NCBI GenBank assembly: GCA_963932465.1
Contig: OZ010786.1
Location: 536,117,073 to 536,181,072, forward strand
Length of the DNA: 64,000 bases
Reading direction: 5' to 3'
DNA from: Maratus speciosus
Lineage: Eukaryota > Arthropoda > Arachnida > Araneae > Salticidae
This document shows, piece by piece, positions 35,144 to 48,659 of the stretch (position 1 is its first letter; each line of letters starts with the position of its first letter). The notes under the pieces were generated by a model that saw only the letters and a program-made list of their open reading frames with translations, was not told the DNA's origin and did no database searches. The position numbers and the translations under genes were made by a program.

Positions 35144-37838
35144 ATATTTCTGATTAAAAAAATTAAATTAAAAACGGTCTCCCAATAAAAAAATATATTG
35201 CAAATTTATTTTAATTCTGATCTTTTGTTAAATAATACAGACGAAGAGAAAAAAAAATAAAAAATAGAGTTTGCCAAAAACAATTGAATTAAAACTAATA
35301 AAGAAACTTTATAATTTAAATGCAAGTTTAAAATACATGCATTTATAACTACTAATGCGAACATTAAAAAGAAACTTAAAAGCTTTTAAAATATTTACAT
35401 TAAGATATAAATATTTTATCTAATATACAATTGTGTATACAATATAATATCTCAAACAATATCTCAAACAATCTTATATACGAAACAAAAGAAAATAACA
35501 ATTAAATATGTAACTACGGATAAATGAAATATATATATATATTTTTTATAAAGAACAACAAAGCGTAATGAAAATCTGTGTATAATATTGAATTGTTACA
35601 TATATAGTAAATAGCTTATTTAATAAATATTTATCTTTTAATATATCTTTTAATATCTTTAAATAAATATTTAACTTTTAAATTCATAAATAACACGAAA
35701 ATTAATTTAATAATTCTATTCAAAATACATTTTCTGAAGTGTATCGTCTGGTACTTAGTATAAGATACTTTAATTTTCACAAAAATATTTCAAGTTAAAT
35801 AGAAAACATTTTCTCAGTGGGAAAAAATAGCTCGTTAAAAAATTCTTCATTTATTATTTTACTTGAAGATATATGTATATATATATATATATATATAAGC
35901 AAGATATACAAAACAGGAAAATACTGTAATAGGAAAATAATACAAATGTATACAAAATAGGAAAATATTGTAATAAACTTCATTATCAGCAATACATCAT
36001 GATGCATTTCATATTTATAACGCTTCTAAAATAGGCAATAACTCTTCGGATTTATCGACTATACCGAAAAGCATTTTTCATCTTGTGAAGACCCAAAAAC
36101 CAATATGTTTTCAACATTTAAAGGCATATCTATGAAACAAGAAATTATTTTGTTGCTATTGATTTTCGTAAACGTTTCCGAGTATTTTTTTTAATAGTGT
36201 AGTTATTAATTACTCCCGACCCGGATATAGTTTTGTCGTATACTACCGATTCTCTAGTCAAAACTTCCACGTTTAACAGACAAGTTTTATAGACAAACGT
36301 GAGAAATTAACATCATTACTTCTCATTAAAATTAATATGTTTATTTTCTACTCTTGTATGTACAAATTCAAATACGCCGATGAATAAACTTCATTGAAAA
36401 ATGATAGCATCTTAACCCTTTATGAACTGAATTATGAATTCATGAAAATTTTATCTTCTAAAGTACTTTTCGTGAATTTATGAAATTACATTAGAAGATT
36501 TACACTATTAGTTAATAAATTTTAGAAGGAATTTAGAAGGATTAATTAAATTTGAATTTTAAGGGGTTTTCGTGCAATATTTATAACCCCACTCAAATCT
36601 TTTAAAAGCATTTTTTTAGTATTTTGTAGAATTGGGAAATGTACAAATATAATGTTCTTTCAATAGAAATATAGAAATATTTCCGAATTGAAAGAGCCTT
36701 CCCCCAGCGCCAAGAAAGCTCAAAAGATGCAAAGGCAAAATAAATCATCCTTTAAAAAATACTTTTGTTTTGTGTAACCAATAATGCTTTTGGAACAAAA
36801 TAAAGTAATGCATGTATTACTAATTTTAAACTGTATTACTACTAATTGATGTATTAAATGAATTATATAACAAGTTATTTTAATGGCACGTATAAGTACC
36901 GTCATTAGATACAGGGTTAAGGGGACGGTGGAAGTTTTTTTTCCTTAAATATAAGAAATTTTGTAGAAATATGCATTTAACCATTAGTATATAGACCACA
37001 TTAAAAAGGATTTCTAATTTTATTATGAATTTAAGATGAAAAAATAAATAAATAAACGAAATTTTAAAATGCTCCTCGCGTTTTAATTTTTGAGATATTT
37101 CCCCAATTTTGATTTTTAATATCTTAAAACTCTATTATAAACAAATCTAGTTATCGATTTTTTAATCCCTTGAATAAGATTTTTTTTCTGAATTCCATAT
37201 CGATTTTCATCCAAATTTTGCCTTTTAATAAGTTAAATATAGAATTAAATTATCTTGAGGAAGTCTAATTTTGCATAAATACATACACAATACACAGTTT
37301 CTTAGTAAGCAATATCAGAATTTTTGATTTGAAATTTGTTGATTTGTGATAAAAGTTTATGACGCATGGGGCATTTCAAATATCTAAAAACGTTGAAATA
37401 TCTGTTTTAAGAAAAACAGATTTAGAGCCTATTAAAGGGTCGAAAAAATCTTTTTGTAAAAATTCAAACACTTGTAACTTTGCGAAAAATGATCGTATTG
37501 TCCTGCGGTTTTTCGCAAATGACTGGGGATACAGTGATGAATAACAATAATCACAAAGTAATATTCGATGTTTGGGTCGATTTTTGCCAAATAAAGGTCA
37601 ACGGTCTCCGTAAAAACTTATATTCGGATCTCATAAAAGTAGAGAAGACCGAGGCCTGTAGGCGCAGTTTTTAAGTATTAATTTTTATTAAGTTTTTAAA
37701 CAAACTTTAACTGTACTTTTAAAGAACAGGCATTTGGCTATAAATGCACCGGGGTTTTGAGTTTGTAGCTTTTGTAGTTTATGTTTAGCGGAAGCCTAAA
37801 GTAAAAGGATAATTGTGCGCAAACCTACTCCGTCAACC
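34361..37838. other. AT-rich DNA, no gene found
   Basis: Short (TA)n tracts lie at 35102-35140 and 35869-35896. The stretch 36190-36400 is weakly similar to 13880-14070. Around 37280-37680 the sequence is less AT-biased and has two overlapping open frames of 61-64 codons (37359-37544 and 37480-37674) without any recognised motif. I do not call them genes. Confidence 0.4.
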
Positions 37839-38606
37839 TACCCGGGGCAAGTTGCCTATACCTATGGGGTAAGTTGGCACACGCTTTTTAAAATTTTAAA
37901 TAAAACTCAAATAAGACACGCAGTTAAGAGAAATCAGTTTCATTATTACCAGTAAGTTTAAACAAAGGCGTTATCGCTGTACAATGTAAATTCTAAATTA
38001 TACACACATAAAAATAATGAATAAAACATTAACATGGAGTAACTTCTATCCTACTCGATATCATCATCAGAGTAACACTTGTCAGAAATAAAAATTCCAC
38101 TGTCTCCGTTTGGACAAGCCTCATGTGCCGAAATCTTACATTGCAAGCACTTTTCTCGGTGTTTGCTGTTTTTCAAGCTACCAGCACACACCAGACACCG
38201 ATCCAACTGTCCCATCTTCAATGCGTCTACTATCCCCATAATAAATTTCTTCACAAAAGGGACACGTAACCTTGTAAACATAAATAATCCAAGTAAATAA
38301 GAAATGGAGTAGGTACAGTTAATCATGCACAAAGAAAAACTGCACAAGTTAAACCGCAATTATTAAGATAAGTGTTAGAAATTAGAAAAAGAATGAAGCA
38401 ACAAAAAATTACTTATGAGCGCAAAAAACAGAAAAATCGTAATAAATATCCACTGCACTTAGGTAACGCTGCAAAACTACAATGAGGACTGTAAAAAGCA
38501 AGAAGAAAGTTACTCTGTGACTGGTTTCGCAATCTATCCACAAACAGGCGATTTATGAGGACTGCGCCTACTTACCGCTGTAGCCAACTAGCCCCGGTCT
38601 CCCCTA
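37839..38606 (-). mobile_element. Internally deleted pogo-like element
   Basis: TA + CCCGGGGCAAGTTG begins the left end, with GGTAAGTTGGC further in. The right end, inverted, is TA + GGGGAGACCGGGGCTAGTTGG with GGTAAGTAGGC further in. The ends therefore match as TIRs apart from a 6-bp gap, and TA flanks both. At 0.77 kb it is far too short for a complete element and keeps only a C-terminal transposase fragment. Confidence 0.65.
38051..38240 (-). pseudogene. C-terminal zinc-finger fragment of a pogo-type transposase
   Basis: The last ~55 codons read DRCLVCAGSLKNSKHREKC, then CKISAHEACPNG, then DKCYSDDDIE and a stop. The Cys/His spacing (CxxC, then CxxC, HxxC and a final Cys) and the acidic SDDD tail match the PHD-like finger found at the C-terminus of many arthropod pogo/jerky-type transposases (from memory). 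The DDE catalytic domain is absent. The open frame extends upstream to 38359, but that part is hydrophobic and not family-like, so I take it as read-through. It cannot act as a transposase. Confidence 0.65.
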
Positions 38607-40030
38607 CGTCATACACGATACATTTATTCGGGAATATTTCCGTAAACGGGTGGCATGAAAAGAAATATTACTTTTAGAAATATTTCCTGAAATCTTGATA
38701 ATATAACGGTATTTGTGGTTTCCAATAACAAACAAATTACTATACATTTTTGTACTGCGTTTATTTTATATTTACGTGGATTAAGAAATATTTACGTTTA
38801 CTTTGTCTTTTTTTAAGTGCACATATAACTTATTTTTAATTTTTGGACAAATGTACTCTTAAATTGAAAATTTTATTGAAATTAAAAAAATTAATAGCAC
38901 TTAATAGAAAAATAAGCCCGAGCTATTTTTTTCAGCATCTTTCGTGGCAATTCAAATTAACTCTGTTAGCAATAAAAAGAACGTTTTAGGAATAATAATG
39001 TGACGCTACTGGAGTTTATTTCTGAAATAGTGCCAGCAATTTTCAATAGAAATAATTTCCTTTATAACTAATTACTTTTTTCTTTTATTCATATACTTTA
39101 AATTGACAAATGAGGTAATACTAAGTATTTTTCTTTCTCCTATTTTTCTTACTAATCGAATTGTTCATTTTATCTGTTCAATATAAAAAATAATGGAAAT
39201 TCGTTTCCAAAAATTATCTGAAATATAGATTAAATAGGCAAATAAATATATAACTTATTTAAGAAAAAAATAACATATACATTTTAAAATGTATTTATCA
39301 CTTTTATGGATTTCTCAACCATTTATGACGTTCTATACTTTGCGATATTTCAACTACTGCTGATTGATGATAAAAATAAACTAATGGATAAGATAATTCG
39401 CTTTTACGTAAGAAAATCGCAAATCTAGCTCTTCCCGCGTCCTTGCAATAATTAAAATTGAAATACTACAGCATGTTTGTAACACAATAAATACAATCAT
39501 TATCCTTTTAGTCTAAACTATGTAATAACACATTAACATTGGAAACAGGTTTTTCAAAATTACTAGGCGCAGTTGCTATATTTTAACAGTTTTTTCCGTT
39601 ATAATCAACGTTAATATCTACTTCATTTCAGAAACAGATTAAGGGTCAAAATACGTATAGTAAATTTAAGTTATAATATGAAAGGAGGGGGGTGGTACTT
39701 TACTCATTTTTTTATAATTTTAGCTATGTGGAGCTTTTAAAAAAATCACATTTTATTCACATTTAATATCACAAATGTGCAAAAAAAGTGTTATTTCTGA
39801 AGAAATGTACTTTTCTTTTACGTTGTGGGTGTTAGATATTTAATGGACATAATTAAAATAATGGCGTTTTAATAGAAGACCTGTGCGGAGTTTTCGAAAA
39901 TTGCAGTTTCTTTTCTGTGAAACATTCCGGAAATGATTGTACATATTTTTTGTTTTTTTTAAATGAGATAAACAGCGGTGCATGCTACTCTAAACGAAGG
40001 ATCCACAACTAAGGTTCTGTAAAATCGATC
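38607..40030. other. AT-rich DNA, no gene found
   Basis: Nothing recognisable; a short poly(G) stretch lies at 39685-39692. Confidence 0.4.
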
Positions 40031-40145
40031 ACTGTTTCATACACACATCACCACAAAAGAAAGTGGTTGTGAACAGTGTAAGATGCTTACCACAAAATAT
40101 ATCGAAAACCAAAATACTCGTTTCCAATGCTCAAAAACGTACCTA

Positions 40146-40392
40146 TCAAAATGGATTGGAGATTCTTGATGTTGTCGGAATAACATCTTTAACGGCACAG
40201 TTGTTGAAATACGAGAAATTACCTTTGGTAGACCCTCTGCCATATTTATTCGTTTCTTCGCTGGATCCGTTATTGATACGTTTCTTGTCTCTAGGCGATA
40301 CAATTGAAAAGTTGATACCTTCAAAAACATTTAAAGCCAATTTCAGAGGCTCGCAAAGCAGACTTGCCAGAATCTATTCCCAATATTTGTCT
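40146..40392 (-). CDS. Candidate terminal exon, function unknown
   Basis: I do not recognise this. On the minus strand a possible splice acceptor (AG at about 40391) is followed by 80 open codons to a stop at about 40146. The peptide is soluble and varied, with VSPRDKKRINNGSSEETNKY and GNFSYFNNCAVKDV, unlike the low-complexity frames elsewhere in this window. KKR could be a dibasic processing site. Against it: the acceptor's pyrimidine tract is weak, no in-frame ATG precedes it, and two other frames (40063-40422 plus, 40037-40330 minus) are also open across this less AT-rich patch, so the coding strand is uncertain. It may equally be a decayed repeat. Confidence 0.2.
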
Positions 40393-40429
40393 TTATTGAA
40401 AACGTGTTCACAAACAAAATAGACTTCAC

Positions 40430-41801
40430 TCGTGTGGAAAACATAAATGGAGAATTATTTATTTTGTAATTCGATGTAGAGCAACAGTAACACGTCATTA
40501 ATCACGCGTGTTTTAGCGTAAAATAACTGTGAATTTTCATTTCATCATTTTCAGGGTAAATGAAGTGATAAATAATCCACACATATGTTGGTACATAGAA
40601 TCTAATCCCCACTTCCAATACTGTTTGGTGATCGTCACTTGCCCGGAGAATGAGCTCTACTTCTTCTTTACCACAATCTCAGAAAGTATAATGAAGATCA
40701 CGCAGAATATTGTATACCTCTACATTTGAGTATGGTACATTCAGGGATGAGAAATGTTCGATTGAAATTCAGGAATGTTCAAATTAATGTAGAGCATCTA
40801 TAATAAAATACCTTTATTTAAATGTATTTAAAAACCTATTTTAAGTATTGGCATATTGATTAAAATTTGTTATCATCATAATTGTCTGAAGTTTTGCTTT
40901 CAGACACAGAGGTGTCTTATCTACTTTTTCAGATGCATTTTGTTTTTATTAAAGACGTCTTTTTTACCAATGTGTTATATTAAAATTTTAAAACTAAATA
41001 AAACTCTTTCTTAAAACGAAAATTCTTATAAAATTTGTCTTTTGTACTAGTTATTTTTACTAATTAGTTTAGAATATTACGTACTTTAAAAGAGTTTCTT
41101 CTCGTGAAACAGTATAATTTAATTACGGTATTTATCTCCAGAGAAGATAAAATATAACGGTAACTGTTATTGTCACTTCTGATTATCAAAAAACATTACC
41201 ACGAAAAATACTTTCTTTTTAATTCTAAAGACAAACAAACTAGAGTTAAAATTTGAAAGGCATTCTAGAGACTGTGTCACATTGTTCTAAAATAATTATA
41301 TTGAAAATGAAAAGCATCAGTATTTAATTATGCATGCAAATTAATGAGAGCTTTTTTAAATAGTATAACAGGTGAGTTATAAATTCTCTTCTATTAATCT
41401 TTTCATTAATTTCCCTCAACAGATTTAAAAGTTGGAACATAAATGTATTAACACTAATTACTTGTAATAGTATTAATATAGTTATTGTATAGAATTTCAA
41501 TGTACACATTATATTATTTTTTGTAATCGCATTTTCTTATTTATTTTCTAGTTACTTTCGTGTAGCTAAATACCCTTATAATTCGATGATATATTAATTA
41601 GCTGGGTAATTATGACATGTTTATATATAATTTAAAGTAACATAATGTTACACTAGTAACACAATGTATTTATCAATAGATAATTCTTCTATTATAAAAA
41701 AGGCTAATTTCATGAATAGTAATTACATAGAAACAGGTTTTAATTATAGACCAGTATTTATTTTATTTCATATAGGGGAAATAGAGGCACATTTATATAT
41801 A
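40430..41801. other. AT-rich DNA, no gene found
   Basis: An open frame of 66 codons at 40529-40729 and a minus-strand one at 41324-41509 have no recognisable motifs. No repeats with clear ends. Confidence 0.4.
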
Positions 41802-41900
41802 CAGGGTATTCCAAAATTCTACCGACAAATTCAGAGGGGTGAAGATTGTTATCAAGAGGATGAAAAAATAACATAGAATATGGGATCGCAAACCACGTAT

Positions 41901-41949
<49 letters not shown>

Positions 41950-43439
41950 TTATTGATCCCTAACTCAATTTGGGTTCACGGTAATAACTTTAAAAAAACT
42001 GAAGTATATAAGAACGAAACATTTAACAGACATGATCACCTTTGTTATAAATGTGATATCACCAAACAAAATTGGTTGAAGTTTGCATTATACGCGCCAG
42101 CAATATGCCCTTGACGCTCCATATTTTGAAATGTGATTATCAATCAGTTCATAAGGTAACATAGATTGCTTGAGCAACTTGTTTTATCAGATTTTTTCGT
42201 AATGTTGTCACATTTCATACAAAATAAGGTATAGTCGTGGAAAAAAAAGTAAACACTAAAGTCTACTTATAAATGATGTATATAAATTTGCTTAGGGGGC
42301 CATCTACATATTAAAACAAACACAAACTTCATTTTTTTCAATGGCAATACCCAATTTTAACAAGATATTTCAAATGTTCGGTTCAAACTATGCCTAGACA
42401 CCAACTTTCAAGTCATTTGAATGATAAGTATTTGAATTATAAACATTCAAAATTTAGTGATTCTAATGTTAAATTACATTTTCATATTTTTTTTTAGTAT
42501 ACCCTGAAATTATACTCCTCATGTGCTAAATTTTTGTTTAGCAGTAATAATAAAATACCCAAACATAAATATGTTGAATTTGCAATTTCTATAATTTTAT
42601 GATATGAATTATGAATTATGAAATTAATAATTGAAAAAAAATATGAATTGCAACCTACAATTTTTTGATGGATTTAGATTTATTAAGTCCTGGTTTATGA
42701 AAATTCAAAATTCCACATTTTTCTTCCAAGTAGTTTTCAAACTATGCTTTAAAATCTCAAAATTGTGGTGCAAGGGGCCGTCTATTATAGACGTAACTAA
42801 ATATTTTGAAATTTCATATGATTTCCTCTAATCTAGAAACCTTCAATGACTATTTGACTGGAGCTTAAGATGCCTTGATCAAGGAGGGGGCTCTCTCGAT
42901 CAACGACCGAGTCACCTAACTTCAATTTGGATACAGCCCTTAAAATACGCTCGTTTTAAAATATTAATTTCTCGGAAATTTATCGTACGAATTGCAATGA
43001 AATTGGATTTTAGGCTGTTTGAACTGTGCAGTGTTCATTTATGCTGTCAGAATTGTGTACTGCTATTGAAAAAAAAAGTTATGGTTCTCTTTAATATGTA
43101 CATCCCCCCCTCCCCCCTAAGCCAATTTTATGTATCTCATTTAAGACTTTATTACCTATCGCGTGGTACCAGTAACTTTCTTCTACGATAATTTTTTGCA
43201 GAGTTAATAAGGGGTGTTTACTTTTTTTCCACGACTGTCCATATCGATGAATTTCTACACCAATGTTTTTTTTTTTTTTTCAAAATTCTTACTGTTAACC
43301 CAAGTTCAGTTATGATGAAACACCCTGTATTTTTGAATAACTAAATTTGTTTGTGTCCTATGTTCTATGGAAATTTTTCATCCTCTTGATTCCTACTATC
43401 ACACCTCTGAATTTGCCGGTTGAATTTTGGAACACCCTG
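41802..43439. mobile_element. TIR element with CAGGGTRTTCCAAAATTC ends
   Basis: The left arm starts CAGGGTATTCCAAAATTC and continues through GACAAATTCAGAGGGGTGA and ATCAAGAGGATGAAAAA. The right arm has the same order inverted, starting CAGGGTGTTCCAAAATTC, and both reach an AACTTGGGTT-like word. The arms are about 175-200 bp; the left is expanded by a poly(A) run (41909-41947). (TA)n lies next to both ends, so a target duplication cannot be read. A second TIR element is nested inside (42230-43240). A similar end, CAGGGTGTCCAAAAGTCC, stands alone and inverted at 53710-53735. Confidence 0.7.
42230..43240. mobile_element. Nested TIR element with AGTCGTGGAAAAAAA ends
   Basis: TATAGTCGTGGAAAAAAAAG and TAAACAC at 42230-42256 are mirrored by GTGTTTACTTTTTTTCCACG and ACTGTCC at 43214-43240. 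This sits wholly inside the element 41802-43439. The interior is AT-rich with two short G+C-richer patches (42870-42900, 43100-43130) and no convincing transposase, so it is a ~1-kb non-autonomous element, probably of Tc1/mariner type. A TA target is visible on the left only. Confidence 0.65.
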
Positions 43440-43440
43440 A

Positions 43441-43491
<51 letters not shown>
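43440..43491. repeat. (CA)n(TA)n microsatellite
   Basis: A short ACAC tract followed by alternating TA, directly next to the right end of the element 41802-43439. Confidence 0.95.
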
Positions 43492-43494
<3 letters not shown>

Positions 43495-44769
43495 GTTATT
43501 GCAGCCACAATTCGGAAATGACCACTCATATATCAGCATTTAGTACAAACACCTTTCACGAAATAATTATTATCTATATACTGTTGAGTTACACTGTTCA
43601 AAATTTTGTGTTTCATTGAACAAACATTTATTGCAGCATTACCTGCAATCATAACATGGTGAAATATTATTCCAACATTTGGAGCTATGGTGAACCATAT
43701 CTGCAAATGTTCGAATGATGTATCATCATCTTATGGTTCAGCTTCTCCTGCACCAAAAATTAGTTCAGTGTTCAAAACTAGACGTTGTTGTTTTATATTG
43801 CCGATTGACCGTCATTAAATGACCATTCTAATAGACATGGTAGTTTTGTTGAAACTTCACTGCATTTCATGGTTATAAAAGGAATTCTTGTGATAATGAA
43901 GAACTTTTGTTATTCCATGTAATTTAACATGAAGATTACGTCCATAAGTAACATGTTTTTTTTTCTTTCGAATTGTGTATTAATCGTTCATTAAAAAAAA
44001 TAAAACTTGTATTTTATAAACCGATTCCACATTGTTAAAATATTATTTATACTGTATTTTTAATCAATAGAAATGTAACCCAAATGTAACAAGCTTCAAT
44101 GATAAAAGGGACCAATAGAAAGTAAATGTTTCAATTTGTGTTCAGTTCTATGCTTATATGTTCATTTTTGTTATATTTAAATTAGGAACACAAAATAGTA
44201 AAACAATGTGTATCTATTTCACGAAGTATATTTCCTAATAAGATCTCTGCTTTACAGTTATTTTCCTCAAAAATGAATTTTTATTTTTTAGGTTCAGAGA
44301 AGAAGCTTTCTGTAAACAGTCCGTAATTGAAACCCAATTTTTTCATGTTTGATGGAGGCATGCTTATGTATGCCATACGTAAATATTTTAAAAGCTGTTT
44401 TAAAGAAGTTATTTCCATCGTAATAGGTTCCAAAATATTAATTGAAGATTTTTTTTATATGTTTAATAATGGTCAACCCAATTAATAGATTTTTGTTAAT
44501 TATAAAGCTTTTAAAGACTGAAATATAAGCTTAATCATTCAATAATAAGATTTTTCTTAAGATATTTCTTACAGTGCATTACATGTAAGTTCTTTAGAAT
44601 ACTAAAATTCACGTTGCTGTAAAAAAAATTCCTTCCTGAGCAGCTATGTTTTTATTAAGAAATGTAATAGAGCAGTGCTCATGTGTCTACTCTAATACTG
44701 CATAATTTGTAAATCTTGCAGTAAAACTAAAAAGTATGATAAAGAGTTTAATATAGGGTCAGTATATTA
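43492..44769. other. AT-rich DNA, no gene found
   Basis: No open frame with protein-like composition and no defined repeat. Confidence 0.4.
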
Positions 44770-46085
44770 TTAATGGCTCATTACATTATTTACCATGTTA
44801 CAGATTAAGAGTGATTTCCCGAACTTTATGGGACTTATTCTGTCTCCCATCATACCAATCGCCTTATTAACAACATGAAAAAACCCGAACATGCGCTGGT
44901 TCTGTATACCTTTTCTAAGATTTGGAAGACCCATAACATCACTCACTCTAGTTTGTATAAAAAATTTTAATTTATTAAACTCGGTAACTTTTGTCAATTT
45001 TATTACGTTTGAAGAAGTGTAAAATCTTTAAAATACACTATCAGCATTTCTGGAAATTATTGTCTCATAGACCCTAATAAAATATTCACAAACTACCACG
45101 TTGTACATTATATACATTACATTTTAAGTAGAGAACGTCTAATAGCATATATCGCATATGAATTACCTGTAAATCGAAGCTTATTCATGAATGGTAGAGT
45201 GCGGTCAAATAGACCGACAGACGAACGTACATTTACACTGAACCGAAGTTTAGATTTTTTTAAGTATGTTCAAGGGTTTTTAAACATGCACTAGTGACAC
45301 AAAAACGTATATTTCAAGTATTAGAATGTATTAGCAGTCAACTGATAGTTATGGTAACATTTTGGTGTACCAGTAGTGCATGCCCTTAAAAAATGTGAGG
45401 GCTTGATGAAAAATTAATAAAACATTAAAAAAAATAAAGATATTCTGCATTCTCTAATTAGTGGTATAAAAACAATCGTTAGGGGGAATTAGCTTAATAT
45501 ATATATGGCTGTACTTATTCGAAACAAACAAATGCTTACAATAAATCACAGTAAAATAACCTCACTATTGTATTATTTGAGTTGAAATGACCTCCCTTCA
45601 GAAATTACAGCTTGAAATCTCTGAAGTTCGTGTCACCAAAACTAAAGTGTTCTCGAAGCAGTACTGTGTAAGGGGCGATCATATTTATGAGTGTAACACT
45701 TGGCGCACGAGATTCTGCTGTAAACAATAGCGGGAAAGCAAAATTATGTAGTTCACACCAGTCAGCTCCAATAGTACATACATTAGAAATATTGCAGAAA
45801 AAATCATATAAGAGACTAAATGACTGACTCTAGGACGTCACTCTAATGATTACGTTTTAATGATTAGAAGTGGTACCCCAACATTATGGGTCCGCTTGTG
45901 TCTCCATTATTCACCTTTATTAGCAACTTATAAAATCGAATCCTGATTAAGGCTATATTTATGCTTTTGAAGGCAGTGAAACCCGTATGTGCAGCGCCCG
46001 TATTTGTTGACTAGAAAAGTCACACAGTTATGGAAGCTGTAATCAATTAATTAAACTTGGTAGTTGTTCAAAATTTCAAACTGCC
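44770..46085 (-). repeat. Two related segments about 1.1 kb apart
   Basis: 44770-45010 and 45865-46085 share, in the same order and orientation, a GATTAGAAGTGRT-like phrase, TTATGGGWCY, GTSTCYCAT, CTTWTTARCAAC and TTWAACTYGGTAR. Identity is modest. The first segment has a 75-codon minus-strand frame; the second has none that matches, so coding is unlikely. Between them, 45573-45640 on the minus strand reads LQRFQAVISEGRSFQLK then a stop, loosely like the tail of a mariner-type transposase. Confidence 0.4.
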
Positions 46086-48659
46086 ATTACTGGTACAGTG
46101 TTCTCCACTAGGGCAGGCTTTTGACTAACGCTGAAGCATAATCTGCCTAATTTTTCTCCGAGTTTTACCATATTTGTTTAATTTTGTTTTTCCCAATTTC
46201 ACGAAGACTTCACCAGTTAAATAGCATCAAATCTTCAAAAATGCATATTTATAATAATTATTCTAAAAAAATAACTTATTATTCTAAAAATTGCAATTAA
46301 TAAAATAAAATTTGTACTTATTTCAAACCATTAATTTTATTATTACTGACTACTGTATTGTCTTAATTTATCTAATGCATATGCTAAAAAGATTTACAGA
46401 ATTTATCTTCTCTGTTTGATATATGTTAATTAATGAAATTGACTTATATATATGAAACATTAGTTTTCGATAAATTATTAAATCTTTATCATTTATCTAG
46501 TGTACGAAACATTCAATTCCCATGAGCCTGAATATAAATGCGAATAAATCTGATAATATCATCATCATGTTTTAAATATTAATCACGTGATGCGTCATTA
46601 CCATTGGGAGTGTATTTTATTCCTAATTTATTAGCTGTCTCCAACGATTTTTATATTTCATAGAAATAAACTTTTATTAATTAATAATGCGGATATTTTA
46701 ATGTCATGAAACAAAGAAGAGTGCATGGTCATTTACATTTGTATAGCTGAAATAAATAAAGTTTAAAATCATTTTCATTTATTGAATAAAAGTAAGATTT
46801 CTAATTAAGTGCATTTTTTTTAACTTAAAGTTGTATCAAATCTTAGTTTTTAATCTAACATGTTAGAAGATAGGATTAATGAAAGTATTAATGAGAATAT
46901 AACAATAATTTTATTCGGCGTTTTGAATTATCATTTTTATTCCAGAAAATTTATAACAAACTAATTGTTTTGATTGATAAAGTTTGTTTGTTTTCTTTAA
47001 ATAATTGCACTTTTAAGTAAATTTAATGTTAAAAAATATTGCTCTAAAAGTTTTGTTAGCTTTTGATAAAATGGAATTTTTGAATGTTTTAAATACTCGG
47101 CATGCATTAAATTGATGTATTCCGTGTATTCCACCTGTATTTTTTATTATAAGTTCGCGTGTTAAAATTTAATAAAGATGAAAAATAAGTTTACTTTATT
47201 TAAAATGCAACTTTTCATTCCAAATTATGTAATAACATAGAAGCATGTGAAAGAGTACACTTGTAGTGATTAGACACGTTGCAAAAAGTAAAATAAAGAC
47301 ATTGAGCAATAGACCCTAAAAAAGGCGTCTTTAAATGATTAAAATTGTAGTTCATGGTTTATTCTTCGAGAAGAAGATAATGTTGTTACATTCTTGAAAC
47401 TGAAATATTTATTGGAAATGATCTTTATACTTTTTAAACATTATATATATATTTGTATGTATCGTCTTCAATTCGGCAAAAAATACGTAATGAAAAAAAA
47501 TATATTTTATGGTATTTAGGGTATTTTTAATTGAAGATTTTGTGTATACATCTTTTTTTAAAACATTTATTAAATTGGGAGTAACATTTGGGGTAACATT
47601 TATTAAATTGTCATTAGTTTGTATTAGTTATTGTATAAGTCTCAAAATAAAAAGAAATGAAGTTAAATGTAATATACGCGAAAAATATTTCCATATCGTG
47701 AGGATAATTCTGAAGACTTAAAACGAGTTTGTTTTCTAAATTCACTATCGAAATAAATATGTATTTTTTTATAGCAATGTTATAAATCGGGTGATTACTG
47801 AAGTGTTAAATGCTTAAAAAGTGCTAAATAAGCATACGTCTTATTTTATTCTGTTTCGTTCAAATGTAGTTACCTAAATTCTATATCTGATTTAAGTTAA
47901 AAATACTATGGCTTGTGTATAGTCAAATGCTATATTATTGTCGAAATATAGTAAAATCTATTGTTATATTAATCTGTAATGTTCGCATTTGATTAACGGC
48001 GTGAAATATGCTGCATAACGTAATAATTTTATATTTGTTAAATATAAATTACATTGTCGTAAATATATAAAATAGCATTTGCAAAATATGTAACATTATT
48101 TTAATAACACTGCAACAAAAATTATAGTTACCGCTTTTAATTATGAAACAGAATATGGTGTTAGCTTGAACTTTAAAAAGCATGATGGTGAGTCTGCAAA
48201 AGTTTCGACTTAATAAAATTAAAGAATAGCTGTCTTTTAAGTGTATGATAAGTGGGAATATAATTAGACTGTAAATAAGTACGTGTTTGTCTTGATAAAG
48301 TGCATGTTAATTGAAAAATGAATTAATCTTTTCAAAGTGTTAGAACTTCAAGTACAATACCATATTAAATATTTCTTTACCTATCATCTTTATTTATCTC
48401 ATTATTTTTCAGTATGGTTTTTAACTAGTACTTATGATTTTCTTTATTTTTTAATCACAATCACCTCATTTTTTTATATTTTCCTTTCATTTATTGTCAC
48501 TAAAATTTTCTCCTGATAAGTGTAACTCATTCTCACCATCTTTTAAGGGGGTTTTCTAAATTTTTTCATCCTGATTTGTTCTTTTTCTTTATCTAAATGT
48601 TGACCTCTCCTGCTTAGTCCGGTCACTTGATAATAGCCTTAAATATACGCAAAATAAAT
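46086..48659. other. AT-rich DNA, no gene found
   Basis: The 70-codon frame at 47509-47721 is AT-driven and without motif. No repeats with clear ends were seen. Confidence 0.4.

Noticed and set aside
45573..45640. Mariner transposase C-terminus
   Set aside because: Seventeen suggestive residues before a stop are too few; no TIRs or catalytic motifs accompany them, so it is mentioned only in the neighbouring repeat entry.
47509..47721. 70-codon plus frame
   Set aside because: AT-driven composition (Phe, Ile, Lys) with no recognisable pattern.
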